Positions 7,736 to 17,474 are shown, numbered from the stretch's first letter. The stretch: 40,840 nt of DNA from an uncultured Collinsella sp. (GCA_902493535.1 CABUQG010000015.1:1-40840), one strand, 5' to 3'. Numbers and translations are program-made. The notes: a model not told the origin generated them from the sequence alone.

Positions 7736-7783
7736 AAAACAAAAAGGCCGCATGCGAACCCGTGGAGGGATTCGCATGCGGCC
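7736..7783 (-). terminator. Terminator of module B lacG
   Basis: A perfect 13-bp stem, GGCCGCATGCGAA with TTCGCATGCGGCC, is followed on the minus strand by TTTTTGTTTT. Confidence 0.85.
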
Positions 7784-7805
7784 GACAGGGGGTATGTGGC
7801 AGAAG

Positions 7806-9227
7806 TTAAGCCATGAGCAGGCCGGTCTCCGCGACGTTCTTGTACCAGTACGCGCTCGCCTTGGGGTAGCGCTTCTGGGTCTCAAAGTCGATGTAGAACA
7901 GGCCGTAACGCTTGTTATAGCCGTTGGTCCAGGAGAACTGGTCCTGCAGCGACCACACAAAGTAACCGTCGACGTTTACGCCGCCGTCGATTGCCTTGAG
8001 GATCCACGCGAGATGCTGACGCATGTAGTCGATACGAGGGGCGTCATCGATAAAGCCATCCTCGAAGTCGTCCTTATAGCCCATGCCGTTCTCGGTGATG
8101 TAGATCTTCTTGTAGTTGGGGTAATCGTTCTTAATGCGGAGCAGCAGGTCGTACAGGCCCTCGGGATAGATGATCCAGTCCCAATCGGTGGTGGGTACGC
8201 CTTCGCGCACGCACGACTCGCCCACGCCCTTGAGGAACCAGCGCGAGGAGCCCTTGTCGCCGGTGCCATTGTGGTTGATGTCGTTTTCGCCCTCGGCGGC
8301 ACGCAGGAACTGGCACTTGTAGGTGTTGACGCCCAGGCAATCGTTGTAGGGGAGCGCGGCGGTCAGCGCGGCGATGTCCTCGTCGCGGACGTCGAGCTCG
8401 CCGCCGGCGATATGAGCCAGCTTGGTCGCAGCCTCCATGGTATCGGCTGCATAGTGGCCGCGGAAGGTGGCGTCGAGTACCCAGCGGTTGTTGATGACGT
8501 CGGCCATGCGAGCCGCCTCGCAGTCGGCGGCGTTGTTGGGGTCGAGGGGATACTTGGGCTCCAGGTTCTGGACAATGCCGATCTCGCCCTCAAAGCCGCC
8601 CTCATGGAAGGCGACGACAGCCTTGGCGTGGGCCACCATCATGTTGTGCATGAGCTGGAAAGCCTTGTCCAGGCGATACTTCTCGCCGTGCGGCCAGTTG
8701 CCGACGATAAAGCTGCCCTCGGCGGTCGCGGGAATCTCGTTAAACGTGAACCAGTGCTTGACCTCGGTGAACTCGGCAAAGCAGAACTTGGCGTACTCGA
8801 CGAAGGCGTCGATGGTCGTGCGCGTCAGGAAACCCTCGCCGCCGTTCTGGTAAAAGGCCTCGGGCGTATCGAAGTGATCGAGCGTGACATAGGGAATAAC
8901 GCCAGCTTTGTTGCAGGTGGCGAAAAGCTCGTGATAGAAAGCGACGCCCTCGGGGTTAATCTCGCCGGTGCCACTGGGGAAGATACGGCTCCAAGCGATG
9001 GAGACGCGAATGCCGTTAATGCCGAAGCGCTGGCACAGGTCAATATCGACCGGGTACTTGTTGTAGAAATCGCTTGCGGGGTCGGGGGAGAAGCGACCCT
9101 GAGCAGCCAGGAAATCGTCCCAGGGCACTTTGCCCTTGCCGTGCGTGCGGGTCTCGCCCTCAACCTGGTAAGCGGCGGTGGCGCCGCCAAACACAAAGCC
9201 GTCGGGGAACTGCATGGGGTTGGTCAT
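7806..9227 (-). CDS. lacG: 6-phospho-beta-galactosidase (GH1), module B
   Basis: This 473-residue GH1 enzyme should cleave lactose-6-phosphate, or a related phospho-beta-galactoside, to galactose-6-phosphate. The acid/base glutamate is Glu164 in TFNEI and the nucleophile is Glu379 in ITENG. Ser432, Lys439 and Tyr441 in the SWTNGYNKRYG segment fit the phosphate-binding residues of staphylococcal and lactococcal LacG. Trp433 matches the tryptophan that marks galactosidases; phospho-beta-glucosidases usually have a small residue there. It lies 75 bases downstream of the interrupted EIIBC gene and is probably cotranscribed with it. The enzyme frame itself is intact although its permease gene carries a stop. 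Confidence 0.88.
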   Translation of the reverse strand: MTNPMQFPDGFVFGGATAAYQVEGETRTHGKGKVPWDDFLAAQGRFSPDPASDFYNKYPVDIDLCQRFGINGIRVSIAWSRIFPSGTGEINPEGVAFYHELFATCNKAGVIPYVTLDHFDTPEAFYQNGGEGFLTRTTIDAFVEYAKFCFAEFTEVKHWFTFNEIPATAEGSFIVGNWPHGEKYRLDKAFQLMHNMMVAHAKAVVAFHEGGFEGEIGIVQNLEPKYPLDPNNAADCEAARMADVINNRWVLDATFRGHYAADTMEAATKLAHIAGGELDVRDEDIAALTAALPYNDCLGVNTYKCQFLRAAEGENDINHNGTGDKGSSRWFLKGVGESCVREGVPTTDWDWIIYPEGLYDLLLRIKNDYPNYKKIYITENGMGYKDDFEDGFIDDAPRIDYMRQHLAWILKAIDGGVNVDGYFVWSLQDQFSWTNGYNKRYGLFYIDFETQKRYPKASAYWYKNVAETGLLMA

Positions 9228-9261
9228 GAGTCATCCTTTCTGTGGGATACGAATAGGGAGA

Positions 9262-9288
9262 GGTGCCCGAACTGGGGATCCGGGCACC
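9262..9288. other. Intercistronic hairpin between EIIBC-B and lacG-B
   Basis: GGTGCCCG and CGGGCACC form an 8-bp stem in the 75-base gap, with no T-run after it. Modules C and D have similar hairpins in the same position. It may act as an mRNA-stability or attenuation element. Confidence 0.55.
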
Positions 9289-9302
9289 AACAGAGGGAGG
9301 AA

Positions 9303-11081
9303 CTAGTCGAGGTTCTCGCGGAGCCACTTGATGGCGCCAGCGGGGTCGCGGGTAAGGTCGATATATTCCTTACCGCGGGGAGCGAGCAGCTTAATGCCCA
9401 GACGATCGGTGTCGGCCTTCATGTCGTTGTAGTAGCTACGAACCTGCGGGGCGAGCACGATAACGTCGTACTGATCCATGATGGCAGTGTGCTGGCCATA
9501 GGCGCCTGCGGAGGAAGCGATGTTCTCTCCGGTCTGCGCAGCACCTTCCTTGATGGCGTTGGCGAGCATGGCAGAGGTGCCGGCGCCGGCGCACAGGACG
9601 AGGACCTTCAGGCCATCGACATCCTTCTTGGCGGATGCGTCGGCGGCGGGCTCGGGCTGATCGGCGACAGGCTTGTTGTCGGCGGCAGCGGCGGTCGGCT
9701 CGACGGAAGCGGTGGCCTGCTCGACAGCGGGCGCAGAGGTGCTGGCGGTGATGGTGGCAGCACCATCGGACTCGAGACCCAGCTCGGCGGCGCGCTCGGC
9801 CTCCTGGTCGCAGAGCAGCTTATCGTATGCCTTCAAGAACGGCAGGTAGATGATGGCGTCCAGCAAGATGATGATCGCGACAAATACCAGGGCGATAAGC
9901 TGGAAGTTCGTGGTGATGAAGATGCCGATGGGGGCAGGGGTAGCCCAAGGCACCACGAAGGAGAAGCCGTTCATGCCCACGTTGTCGATAAAGAACTTGG
10001 CAACACTTACGTTGACGCAGCCGGCGGCAACAAAGGGGATGAGCATGTAGGGGTTAAGGATCATCGGCGCGCCAAAGAGCAGCGGTTCGTTGACGGCGAA
10101 GGCAACAGGAACGATCGAGGCCTTACCGACGGCTTTGAGCTGCTTGGACTTCATAAAGAGAATCAGCAGAAGCGGCACGATGAACGTGGCGCCGGTGCCG
10201 CCGAACTCACCCACGAGCGACATGTTAAAGGTGAGGGAGTGGGCGGGGTGGCCGCCGGCCAGCAGAACCTGCAGGTTCTCAGCCTGGTTGGCAAGACGGA
10301 TGGGGTCGATGCCCGGCTGGACGATCGAGGGGCCGTGGACGCCGATGAACCAGAAGAACGCGGTGGCTGCCTGGATAAGGATAAGGCCAGGATAGGTTTC
10401 TGCAGCGGTAAAGAGCGGGGAAAGCAGTTTAATAAGCAGCTCGGAGAACGGAACGCCCATGAGGTTGCGCACGACGACATCGATGATGCCGCAGATGATG
10501 ACGGCGCCGCCAAAGGGGATAATGTCGCGGAAGTTCTGAGCGATGGCGCCCGGGACCTCCTTGGGCAGCTTAATGGTCAGATCGCGCGAGACACAGAACT
10601 TATAGACCCAAACGGTAATGAACGCGGCGATATAGGCCGAGAACAGACCGCGCGTGCCCATGCTGGTGCAATCGAAGACCGAAAGTTCGGAGCCGTTGAA
10701 CTTGGTGGTGAACTGCGTAACAGCGAGCAAAAGCATGCTGCACTAGGCGGCCACCATGGTGGAACCGTCGTTGAGCACTTTGCCGGCGGGCATACGACGG
10801 TTCATGGATGCCGTGAAGTTCTTGGCGGTGGTGCCGGCAACCATGATGCCCATGACGCCCATGGTGAAGTTGTACAGCTTGTTGCACCAGTCGATGAGCG
10901 GCTGGGGCAGCGTGATGCCAACTACGCCAGGAAGGGTGGCGATCAACAGGAAGATCGAAGAGGTGAGGACAATGGGCATGCACCCAAGGAATCCGTCCTT
11001 GATGGCTTGGAGGTAGATGTTCCTCGAGATCTTCTCAAAGAACGGTTGATGCTTTTCGAGCATCTTTACGATGGCGTCCAT
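9303..11081 (-). pseudogene. PTS lactose-family EIIBC, module B, interrupted by an in-frame amber codon
   Basis: The frame starting MDAIVKMLEKHQPFFEKIS (ATG 11081) runs for 112 codons to STMVAA, meets TAG at 10743-10745, then continues in the same frame with CSMLLLAVTQF to the end. The joined product would be about 592 residues, with EIIC motifs WFIGVHGPSIV and NEPLLFGAPMILNP and an EIIB cysteine in VLCAGAGTS. The equivalent place in the module C protein reads STMVAAMCAMLILAVTQ, so only one codon is affected and no bases are lost. It is either a recent nonsense mutation, a sequencing error, a suppressed stop, or a split protein restarting at the ATG at 10736. Everything downstream is intact. 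Confidence 0.85.
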
Positions 11082-11182
11082 AGAGCTCCTTTGCTACTTG
11101 ATGCGCGATGCATGTGGATGGAACTGGTCGTCGATGGATGGTCAGGACTGCCCGGAAACCTTCCTGCTTAAGGAAGGCATTG

Positions 11183-11227
11183 CGAAATGACAACGTTGTC
11201 ATTTCGTTAATGACAACGTAAGACATT
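11183..11227. promoter_or_regulatory. LacI operators of module B
   Basis: Bases 11183-11206 are a perfect 24-bp palindrome built on ATGACAACGTTGTCAT with a central CG, as expected for a LacI-family operator. A second, weaker site (AATGACAACGTAAGACATT) follows at 11209-11227. They lie about 100 bases upstream of the EIIBC start and 130-170 bases before the divergent LacI gene. Confidence 0.8.
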
Positions 11228-11251
11228 TTTGGAAGAGCAACAAGGATTTAC

Positions 11252-11314
11252 AGGTGAACGGTCGATATCGTCCGATAAACGGCTGATTTACCAGTCAGGC
11301 AGGTAGTGTATGCT
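11252..11314 (+). promoter_or_regulatory. TGAACGGT motif and promoter of LacI-B
   Basis: AGGTGAACGGTC at 11252-11263 carries the shared motif. A candidate promoter follows: TTTACC (11287-11292), 16 bases, TATGCT (11309-11314). Confidence 0.4.
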
Positions 11315-11356
11315 AGAACGCAAAAAACAAGCGATAGAGAACCGAGTGGAGAAGCA

Positions 11357-12367
11357 GTGGCAACGATGGACAAGAAAAATGTCTCAATGAATGATGTGGC
11401 AGTTGCCGCGGGCGTTTCTCTCAAGACGGTTTCGCGTGTGATCAACGAGCCCAATAGCGTGCGAGAGTCGACACGCGATAAGGTCCATTCGGCCATGGAG
11501 GCGCTCGGGTTTCGAACCAACTTTGCCGCGCGTTCGCTCAAGTTGGGCCGTTACGGGTGCATCGGCGTGGTGCTGTTTCACTTGTCAGGTGGTGCCGTGG
11601 ACATGATTGACGGTATCGCCGATGCCGCCGAAGAACGCGGCTTTGCGCTCACGATGATTAAGAAGTGCTCAGGGGAGAAGATGACCCTTGCCGATGCGGC
11701 GCGCAGGATGTCGCAGCTGCCTGTTGATGGCATGATTTTCAACCTGCGTCAGATGGTCGATGACTTTGATACTTTTGAGGCGCCGAAAGACCTCAAGACG
11801 GTGATTATCACACCAATGGAACATCCTACCTGCTCTACCGTCAGTGACGACCAAGAGGGCGGTTCGCGTATGGCGTGCGAGTACTTTTTGAATCGCGGGC
11901 ACAAGAACGTGTACTTCGTCTCTGGTAAGAAAGAGGCGCTGTCGAGTCAGTGCCGTATGAAAGGTTGGCGTGCGGCACTCGAGGCGCGTGGCATTGAGCC
12001 GCCCGAGCCTCTGCAAGGCGATTGGAATGCGGATAGCGGCTATGCCGCGGGCCTTGTGCTTGCCGATAAACCCGATTGCACGGCGGTCCTCGCCGCTAAC
12101 GACTGCATGGCAAACGGCGTGATGATGGCTCTACGTGACAAAGGGCTCAGTGTGCCCGACGACGTGTCCGTGATCGGCTTTGATGACGAGCTTTACAAGA
12201 CGATTCCCAACTCGATTCTGACGTCGGTGAAGTTCCGCCACCGCGAGCTGGGCGTCCGTGCGCTTAATGAGGTCGTCGCAGGTCTGGAAGCCCCGAGCTC
12301 CAGAAGCCGTACGCTTGTCTCGGGTGTGCTAGTCGAGCGTTCCAGCGTAAAGGACCTGCGGGCGTAG
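11357..12367 (+). CDS. LacI-family repressor, module B
   Basis: This 336-residue protein has the LacI helix-turn-helix (SMNDVAVAAGVSLKTVSRVINEPNSVRESTRDKV) and a periplasmic-binding-like sugar sensor ending in the usual PDDVSVIGFDDE segment. I start at the GTG at 11357 because GGAG lies five bases before it; an ATG three codons later is also possible. It diverges from the module B EIIBC and lacG genes and very probably binds the 24-bp palindrome between them. Hairpin array C begins only 18 bases after its stop codon, so its mRNA may carry those hairpins in its 3' end. Confidence 0.9.
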   Translation: MATMDKKNVSMNDVAVAAGVSLKTVSRVINEPNSVRESTRDKVHSAMEALGFRTNFAARSLKLGRYGCIGVVLFHLSGGAVDMIDGIADAAEERGFALTMIKKCSGEKMTLADAARRMSQLPVDGMIFNLRQMVDDFDTFEAPKDLKTVIITPMEHPTCSTVSDDQEGGSRMACEYFLNRGHKNVYFVSGKKEALSSQCRMKGWRAALEARGIEPPEPLQGDWNADSGYAAGLVLADKPDCTAVLAANDCMANGVMMALRDKGLSVPDDVSVIGFDDELYKTIPNSILTSVKFRHRELGVRALNEVVAGLEAPSSRSRTLVSGVLVERSSVKDLRA

Positions 12368-12385
12368 ACGTGCTCGGCCTGTCTG

Positions 12386-12600
12386 TCTCAATCTGTAACA
12401 GCTAGGACCGAAAAACTCGGCTAGTTGTTACAGATTTAGACAATTCGGTCCGGCTTATTCCGTTTGTCTCGATCTGTAACATCTAAGCGGTCAAAAGTGG
12501 TCTACATGTTACAGATTGAGATTTTCGGCTTGGCCTGTGCGTTCATCTCGATCTGTAACAGCTAGGACCGAAAAACTCGGGTAGATGTTACAGATTGAGA
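12386..12600 (+). repeat. Hairpin array C: three 55-bp inverted repeats
   Basis: Units are at 12386-12440, 12467-12521 and 12546-12600, with linkers of 26 and 24 bp. They have the same orientation and arms as the other arrays. In unit 1 the outer arm reads GATTTAGA and is mismatched at one position. Unit 2 is followed by TTTTC. The array sits between the convergent LacI-B and EIIBC-C genes. Confidence 0.92.
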
Positions 12601-12627
12601 TGAACAGGAGGACGGGTGCGGTCTAAA

Positions 12628-12667
12628 CAAAATGGCCCGCGCATCACACATCGATGCACGGGCCATT
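12628..12667 (-). terminator. Terminator of module C EIIBC
   Basis: On the minus strand AATGGCCCG, GCATC, a short loop, GATGC and CGGGCCATT form a long stem, followed by TTGTTT. Confidence 0.75.
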
Positions 12668-12700
12668 TATTGTCTGCAAGCGGCAGGTGGTGTCAGCGTC

Positions 12701-14461
12701 TTATGCCTCGAGGTTTTCCTCGATCCAGGCGACGGCGCCCTTGGGATCCTTAGTGAGGTCGATGTACTGTTTGCCCTTGGGCGACAGCAGCGTGATGCCC
12801 AGGCGGTCGGTGTCGGCCTTCATCTCGTTGTAATAGGTGCGAACCTGCGGAGCCAGGACGATGACGTTGTACTGGTCCATGATGGCGTAGTGGCTGCCGT
12901 AGGCACCGGCGTTGGCGGTAATGTCGATGCCCAGCTCGTCGGCGCCTTCCTTAAGCGCGTTGGCGAGCAGTGCAGAGGTGCCGGCGCCAGCGCACAGAAC
13001 CAGAACCCTCAGATCCTTGCCCTTAAGGGCGGACGGAGCTGCGGAGGCCTCAGTGGCAGAAGCGGTCTCGACAACAGGAGCCTCAACGGCGGGGGCGGCA
13101 GCGGTCTTGACGGCCTTGGTCTCCTCGGCCTCTTCTTCGGCCAGGGTCTCGGCCTCCTGCTTGCACAGGACGTTGTCGTAGGCCTTGCAGAACGGGTAGT
13201 AGATCAAGAAGTCAACGACCAGCAGGACGACAACCAGGACCAGAGAGATCGGCTGGAAGTTGGTGTCGATGAAGGTGCCGATCGGTCCGGGGAGTGCCCA
13301 CGGCATGGCATAGATAAAGCCGTTCATGCCCAAAAAGTCGATGAAGAACTTACCAATGAGGACGTTGGCCACGGGGGCAAACAGGAACGGGATCAGGAAG
13401 TACGGGTTGAGGATGATGGGCGCGGCGAACAGCAGCGGCTCGTTGACGGCGAACATCACGGGCACGACAGAGGCTTTGCCGACGGCCTTGAGCTGCTTGG
13501 AGCGCATAAAGAGCAGGAAGATGATCGGGACAATGAACGTGGCGCCGGTGCCGCCGAGTTCGCCGATGTAGTTACCGAAGTTTTCGGTCAGGGCGAGGGC
13601 GGGGTGACCGCCGGCCTGCAGCGTGGCGAGGTTGGTGGTGATGTTGCCAAACAGCGCGGCGTTGAGGGCAGGCTTAACGACCGAGGGGCCGTGGATGCCC
13701 ATGAACCAGAACAGCGGGATCATGAACCAGATGAGGGCGAGGCCGGCGTAGGAATCGGCAGCGGCGAACAGCGGGCTCACCAGCGTGGAGATGACGTTGG
13801 CAAACGGGACGGCCAAGCAGGTGCGGCAGATAACGTCGATGACGGCGACAAACAGGATGGAGAAGCTGAAGGCGAAGATGTCGCGGAAGTTCTGGGCGAT
13901 GGCGCCGGGGACTTCTTTGGGCAGCTTGATGGTGATGTCTCGCTTAATGCAGAAGGCATAGATGTTGACCGTGGCAAATGCGGCGACAAAGGAGCTCAGC
14001 AGGCCCTTGGTGCCCATGTTGTCGGTAAAGAACACCGAGACATCGGCGCCGTCGATCTTGGCACTCGTCTGGGTAACGGCCAAGATGAGCATAGCGCACA
14101 TGGCGGCGACCATGGTGCTCGTGGCGTTGATGGCCTTGCCAGCAGGCATGCGGCGGTTCTTGGAGCCGGTCAGCGCGCTTGCGGTGGTGCCGGCGACCAT
14201 GATGCCCACGACGCCCATCGTGAAGTTGTAAACCTTGTTGCAGAAGTTCACGACGTCGACGTTCCACCAGTCGGGCAGCGTAAAGCCGCCGACCGTGGCG
14301 ACAACGCCCGGCAGGGTCGAAATAAGCAGGAAGACAGAAGAAGACAGGATGATGGGCATTGCTGCCAAAAAGCCGTCTTTAATGGCCTGAAGGTAGATGT
14401 TCTTAGAGACCTTGTCGAAGTACGGCTGACCTTTCTCCAAGAACTTAACGATCGATTCCAT
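12701..14461 (-). CDS. PTS lactose-family EIIBC, module C
   Basis: This is an intact 586-residue permease: a multi-spanning EIIC with WFMGIHGPSVVKP and NEPLLFAAPIILNP, an alanine- and glutamate-rich linker, and an EIIB domain with the phosphocysteine in VLCAGAGTS (Cys490). It is close to the module A and B proteins (opening MESIVKFLEKGQPYFDKVSKNIY). The ATG at 14461 follows GAGGAG. It is the second gene of its operon, behind lacG-C, the reverse of the order in modules B and D. It depends on an EIIA made elsewhere, most simply LacF. Confidence 0.92.
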   Translation of the reverse strand: MESIVKFLEKGQPYFDKVSKNIYLQAIKDGFLAAMPIILSSSVFLLISTLPGVVATVGGFTLPDWWNVDVVNFCNKVYNFTMGVVGIMVAGTTASALTGSKNRRMPAGKAINATSTMVAAMCAMLILAVTQTSAKIDGADVSVFFTDNMGTKGLLSSFVAAFATVNIYAFCIKRDITIKLPKEVPGAIAQNFRDIFAFSFSILFVAVIDVICRTCLAVPFANVISTLVSPLFAAADSYAGLALIWFMIPLFWFMGIHGPSVVKPALNAALFGNITTNLATLQAGGHPALALTENFGNYIGELGGTGATFIVPIIFLLFMRSKQLKAVGKASVVPVMFAVNEPLLFAAPIILNPYFLIPFLFAPVANVLIGKFFIDFLGMNGFIYAMPWALPGPIGTFIDTNFQPISLVLVVVLLVVDFLIYYPFCKAYDNVLCKQEAETLAEEEAEETKAVKTAAAPAVEAPVVETASATEASAAPSALKGKDLRVLVLCAGAGTSALLANALKEGADELGIDITANAGAYGSHYAIMDQYNVIVLAPQVRTYYNEMKADTDRLGITLLSPKGKQYIDLTKDPKGAVAWIEENLEA

Positions 14462-14573
14462 AGTTCACGCTCCTCTTTGCATGAAATCTTAATGGCATGG
14501 ACGTTGAAAACCTATATGGTATCCCGCTTGCTAAAAGCCCGGGTGCAGGCGGGGTCGGTCCCAGGGGGAGAGA

Positions 14574-14612
14574 GGGGAGCGGCTGGGTTTGTATCGCATA
14601 GGGCCGCTCCCT
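14574..14612. other. Intercistronic hairpin between lacG-C and EIIBC-C
   Basis: GGGAGCGGC and GCCGCTCCC form a 9-bp GC-rich stem inside the 176-base gap between the two genes. There is no T-run on the transcribed strand, so it resembles a processing or stability hairpin more than a full terminator. Confidence 0.55.
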
Positions 14613-14637
14613 TCTCGGGGGAAAGCGAGGCGATGCG

Positions 14638-16086
14638 CTACTGCGCGTCCGCCATAGTGTCGGCGAGCTCCTTGTACCAGAGTGCCGACTGCTTGATGTA
14701 GCGTTTTTGCGTGTCGAAGTCGATGTAGAACAGGCCGTAGCGCTTGTTATAGCCGTTGGCCCACGAGAACTGGTCCTGCAGGCTCCAGATAAAGTAGCCC
14801 TGGACGTCGACGCCCTCGGCGCGCGCCCGGAGCACCTTCTCCATGTGCTGGTCGACAAAGTCGATGCGCTCGGGATCGGCGACGATGCCGTTTGCGTCGG
14901 GCTCGGGGTCCTTGTGGCCCAGGCCGTTTTCGGTGATATAGATGACGGGGAGGTTGGGATAGGTGGCGCTGATGTGCTTGAGCGTGTCGTAGAGGCCTTG
15001 CGGGTAGATGAGCCAATCCCAGTCGGTGGTGGGGATACCCGGCATATCGACCTGCTGCCCGACGCCCTTAAACTTAAAGCACGAGGTGCCCTTGTCTCCG
15101 GTGCCGTTAAAGCTGTTGGTGGACTCGCCATCGTAGGCGGCGATAAACGCCGACTGATAGTAGTTGAGGCCGAACATATCGTTGCGGGGCGCCGCCTTGG
15201 CGAGCTCCTCCATGTCGCTGTCCTCAACCGTAAGCGTGGCGTTGTTGGCACGCAGAATCTCGTTGATGAGTGAGAGGGTGCGCGCGGAGTAGTGACCCAG
15301 GAAGGCGCCGTCCATGATGAAGTCGGTGTAGAAGGCGTTGTACAGGTCGGCGGCGTGCTGGTCGGCGGGCGAGTCGGTGGCAGGATATGCCGGCGTCAGG
15401 ACGTTGACCATGCCAATGCGTCCGCCCAGGTGCTCGGTCTCGTCAAGATCCTTATACAGGTTGACGGCGCGGGCGTGGGCAACGAGCTCGTTGTGCTGGC
15501 TCTGGATGCCGCTCGTCACATCAAAGTGATGGTTGGGCGGGAAGTTGCCTTGGATGTATTGGGAGTGCGAGAGGCTGATGAGCTCGTTGATGGTGAACCA
15601 ATTCTTGACCTCGCGGAACTCGCGGAAGCAGAACTCGGCATAGCGCACATAGGCGTCGACGGTCTTGCGGTTGAGCCAGTCGCCCTGGTTGAACAGGGCG
15701 GCGGGGGAGTCAAAGTGATGCAGGGACACATAGGGCTCGACGCCATACTTTTTGCAGCAGGCGAACAGCTCGTGGTAGTGCTTAACGCCCTCGGCGAGGG
15801 GTTCGGCATCGTCGCCGTTGGGGAAGATGCGGGTCCAGGCGATGGACACACGAATGGCGTTGAGTCCATGCTCGGCAGAAAGGCGGATATCCTCCTCGTA
15901 GCGGTTGTAGAAATCACTGGCCGGGTCGGGCAAAAAGCGACCCTGGGCGACAAGGTAATCGTCCCACATGGTCTTACCCTTGCCTGCCACCTTCGTGGAA
16001 CCTTCCGTTTGGTACGCGGCGGTTGCGGCGCCCCAAACAAAGCCCTTCGGCAGCTGCTGTACGCGGTTTAGCAAAGACATATGCAT
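14638..16086 (-). CDS. lacG: 6-phospho-beta-galactosidase (GH1), module C
   Basis: This 482-residue GH1 enzyme has acid/base Glu168 (FTINEL), nucleophile Glu386 (ITENG) and the phospho-galactoside signature SWANGYNKRYG (Ser441, Trp442, Lys448, Tyr450). It is the most divergent of the three lacG products: NEL in place of NEI, a different N-terminus (MHMSLLNRVQQLPKGFVWG) and extra residues around GDDAEPLAEG. It may therefore prefer another phospho-beta-galactoside. The first ATG (16086) and a second at 16080 are both close to a GAGAGG site. It is the first gene of its operon, facing LacI-C across the operators at 16201-16364. Confidence 0.87.
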   Translation of the reverse strand: MHMSLLNRVQQLPKGFVWGAATAAYQTEGSTKVAGKGKTMWDDYLVAQGRFLPDPASDFYNRYEEDIRLSAEHGLNAIRVSIAWTRIFPNGDDAEPLAEGVKHYHELFACCKKYGVEPYVSLHHFDSPAALFNQGDWLNRKTVDAYVRYAEFCFREFREVKNWFTINELISLSHSQYIQGNFPPNHHFDVTSGIQSQHNELVAHARAVNLYKDLDETEHLGGRIGMVNVLTPAYPATDSPADQHAADLYNAFYTDFIMDGAFLGHYSARTLSLINEILRANNATLTVEDSDMEELAKAAPRNDMFGLNYYQSAFIAAYDGESTNSFNGTGDKGTSCFKFKGVGQQVDMPGIPTTDWDWLIYPQGLYDTLKHISATYPNLPVIYITENGLGHKDPEPDANGIVADPERIDFVDQHMEKVLRARAEGVDVQGYFIWSLQDQFSWANGYNKRYGLFYIDFDTQKRYIKQSALWYKELADTMADAQ

Positions 16087-16200
16087 ACATCCTCTCGTCT
16101 CGCTGTTCGATATTGTGCGTTTGCGCTCAGGAGGCTCCCTGGTTAGCGTTCAGCGGTGAAAAAGCCCGATAAACACTATCTTAAAATGATTAGAACCAAA

Positions 16201-16364
16201 ATGAGCACGTGAACATTTGACAATGAGCACGTTAGCATCCGGCTGGGATGTATAGAAACAAAACAACTTCAAACAGCTGCGAACGGTTGTATTTGTTCGG
16301 TAAGCGGTTTTGATTGACAGAAGTTTTCATGTTGTGGTATATGGCTCGGGTATCATGAGCACGT
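16201..16364. promoter_or_regulatory. LacI operators of module C and promoter of LacI-C
   Basis: ATGAGCACGT occurs three times, at 16201-16210, 16223-16232 and 16355-16364, each continuing into a partial mirror (for example CATGAGCACGTTATCAATG). The third is just downstream of a good promoter, TTGACA (16314-16319), 18 bases, TATATG (16338-16343) with an extended TGG, so LacI-C should repress itself. Degenerate copies of the shared motif (CGAACGGT at 16281, TCGGTAAGCGGT at 16297) are also here. Confidence 0.7.
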
Positions 16365-16421
16365 TATCAATGTATGTACGATGCGCCATGGGCGCGGGGA
16401 ATAGTTGGGAAGCAGGTTAGC

Positions 16422-17459
16422 GTGGAAGGCATGGATCAGCAGACAAGGAATGGTCGTTCGGCGAGCGCGGCAGAGGTTGCGGCGCTCGCTGGCGTGAGCC
16501 GCCAGACTGTGTCTCGCGTGGTCAACGGTATGCCCAACGTGACGGAAAAGACGCGCAAGCGTGTGCTGGCCGCCATGGAAGAGCTGGGCTTTCGTCCCAA
16601 TTTTGCTGGAGCGGCGTTGCGCGGCGGGTCGTATCGTTCTATTGGCCTGTGCATGTACAACATCACACGTGTCGGTAACCTGGCGACGCTCGAGGGTATC
16701 ATGCAAGCGGCGCGCGAGCATGATTTTGCCGTCACTATGATCGAGATGGGCGGCGACAAGCCCTATGCACTTGCCGATGCCTCGCGCCGCATGGTCGAGC
16801 GACCCGTCGACGGCATGATTCTCAACATGAACCGCATGGCTCCCGATTTTGAGGAGTTTGTTCCCCAGCCGGGAGTGCGAACGGTCATCCTGTCCATGTA
16901 TGCGCATCCGCGCTGCACGACGATCGACTCCGACCAGTATGGTTCGTGCGAGCTGTTGACCAATTATCTGCTGGAACATGGTCACTCGAATATGCGGTTT
17001 GTGGCGGGTCCGGAAAACTCGATTTCCTCGCGTTTTCGTGAGGCCGGTTGGCGCGATACGCTGGGTCGTGCTCATGTCGATGCCGCTCCGATGCTGCGTG
17101 GCGATTGGAGTGCGGACAGTGGGTACGCCATGGGCGAGCGGATTGCGGCCGAGGTGCTTGCCGGCGGGTCGCAGACGCCGACTGCCGTGCTTGCGGCAAA
17201 TGACCAGATGGCGCTGGGCGTTATCGCCGCGCTCGAGAACGCGGGCCTGTCCGTGCCCGACGACGTGAGCGTGGTTGGTATCGACGACGCACTCGAGGGA
17301 CTTGTTCCTCACAATCGGCTGACGACGCTGCGATTTGATTTGCGCGGTGTCGGTAAGCTTGCGTTTGAGGCGGCGATTGGAGAGAGCTCGTCTATCGAGG
17401 CGATTCATGTGCCGAGCACGCTGGTCGAACGCTCGACTGTTAGGGACATACGGGGTTAG
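16422..17459 (+). CDS. LacI-family repressor, module C
   Basis: This 345-residue repressor has the LacI helix-turn-helix (SAAEVAALAGVSRQTVSRVVNGMPNVTEKTRKRV), the hinge AGAALRGG, and a sugar-binding core ending PDDVSVVGIDDALEGLVPHNRLTTLRFD. I start at the GTG at 16422, which has AGG five bases before it; an ATG three codons on is too close to its GGAAGG. It diverges from lacG-C and should bind the ATGAGCACGT sites. Array D begins 15 bases after its stop codon. Confidence 0.9.
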   Translation: MEGMDQQTRNGRSASAAEVAALAGVSRQTVSRVVNGMPNVTEKTRKRVLAAMEELGFRPNFAGAALRGGSYRSIGLCMYNITRVGNLATLEGIMQAAREHDFAVTMIEMGGDKPYALADASRRMVERPVDGMILNMNRMAPDFEEFVPQPGVRTVILSMYAHPRCTTIDSDQYGSCELLTNYLLEHGHSNMRFVAGPENSISSRFREAGWRDTLGRAHVDAAPMLRGDWSADSGYAMGERIAAEVLAGGSQTPTAVLAANDQMALGVIAALENAGLSVPDDVSVVGIDDALEGLVPHNRLTTLRFDLRGVGKLAFEAAIGESSSIEAIHVPSTLVERSTVRDIRG

Positions 17460-17474
17460 GTCCTACTCCGTCTG

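Noticed and set aside
7752..11171. Very long open frame on the plus strand opposite lacG-B and EIIBC-B
   Set aside because: It runs antisense to two well-supported genes and its sequence is a composition artefact (valine-, glycine- and alanine-rich) with no family features.
12632..14701. Long plus-strand frame opposite EIIBC-C
   Set aside because: It is antisense to a clear EIIBC gene, rich in Asp, Gly and Arg, and has no recognisable domain.
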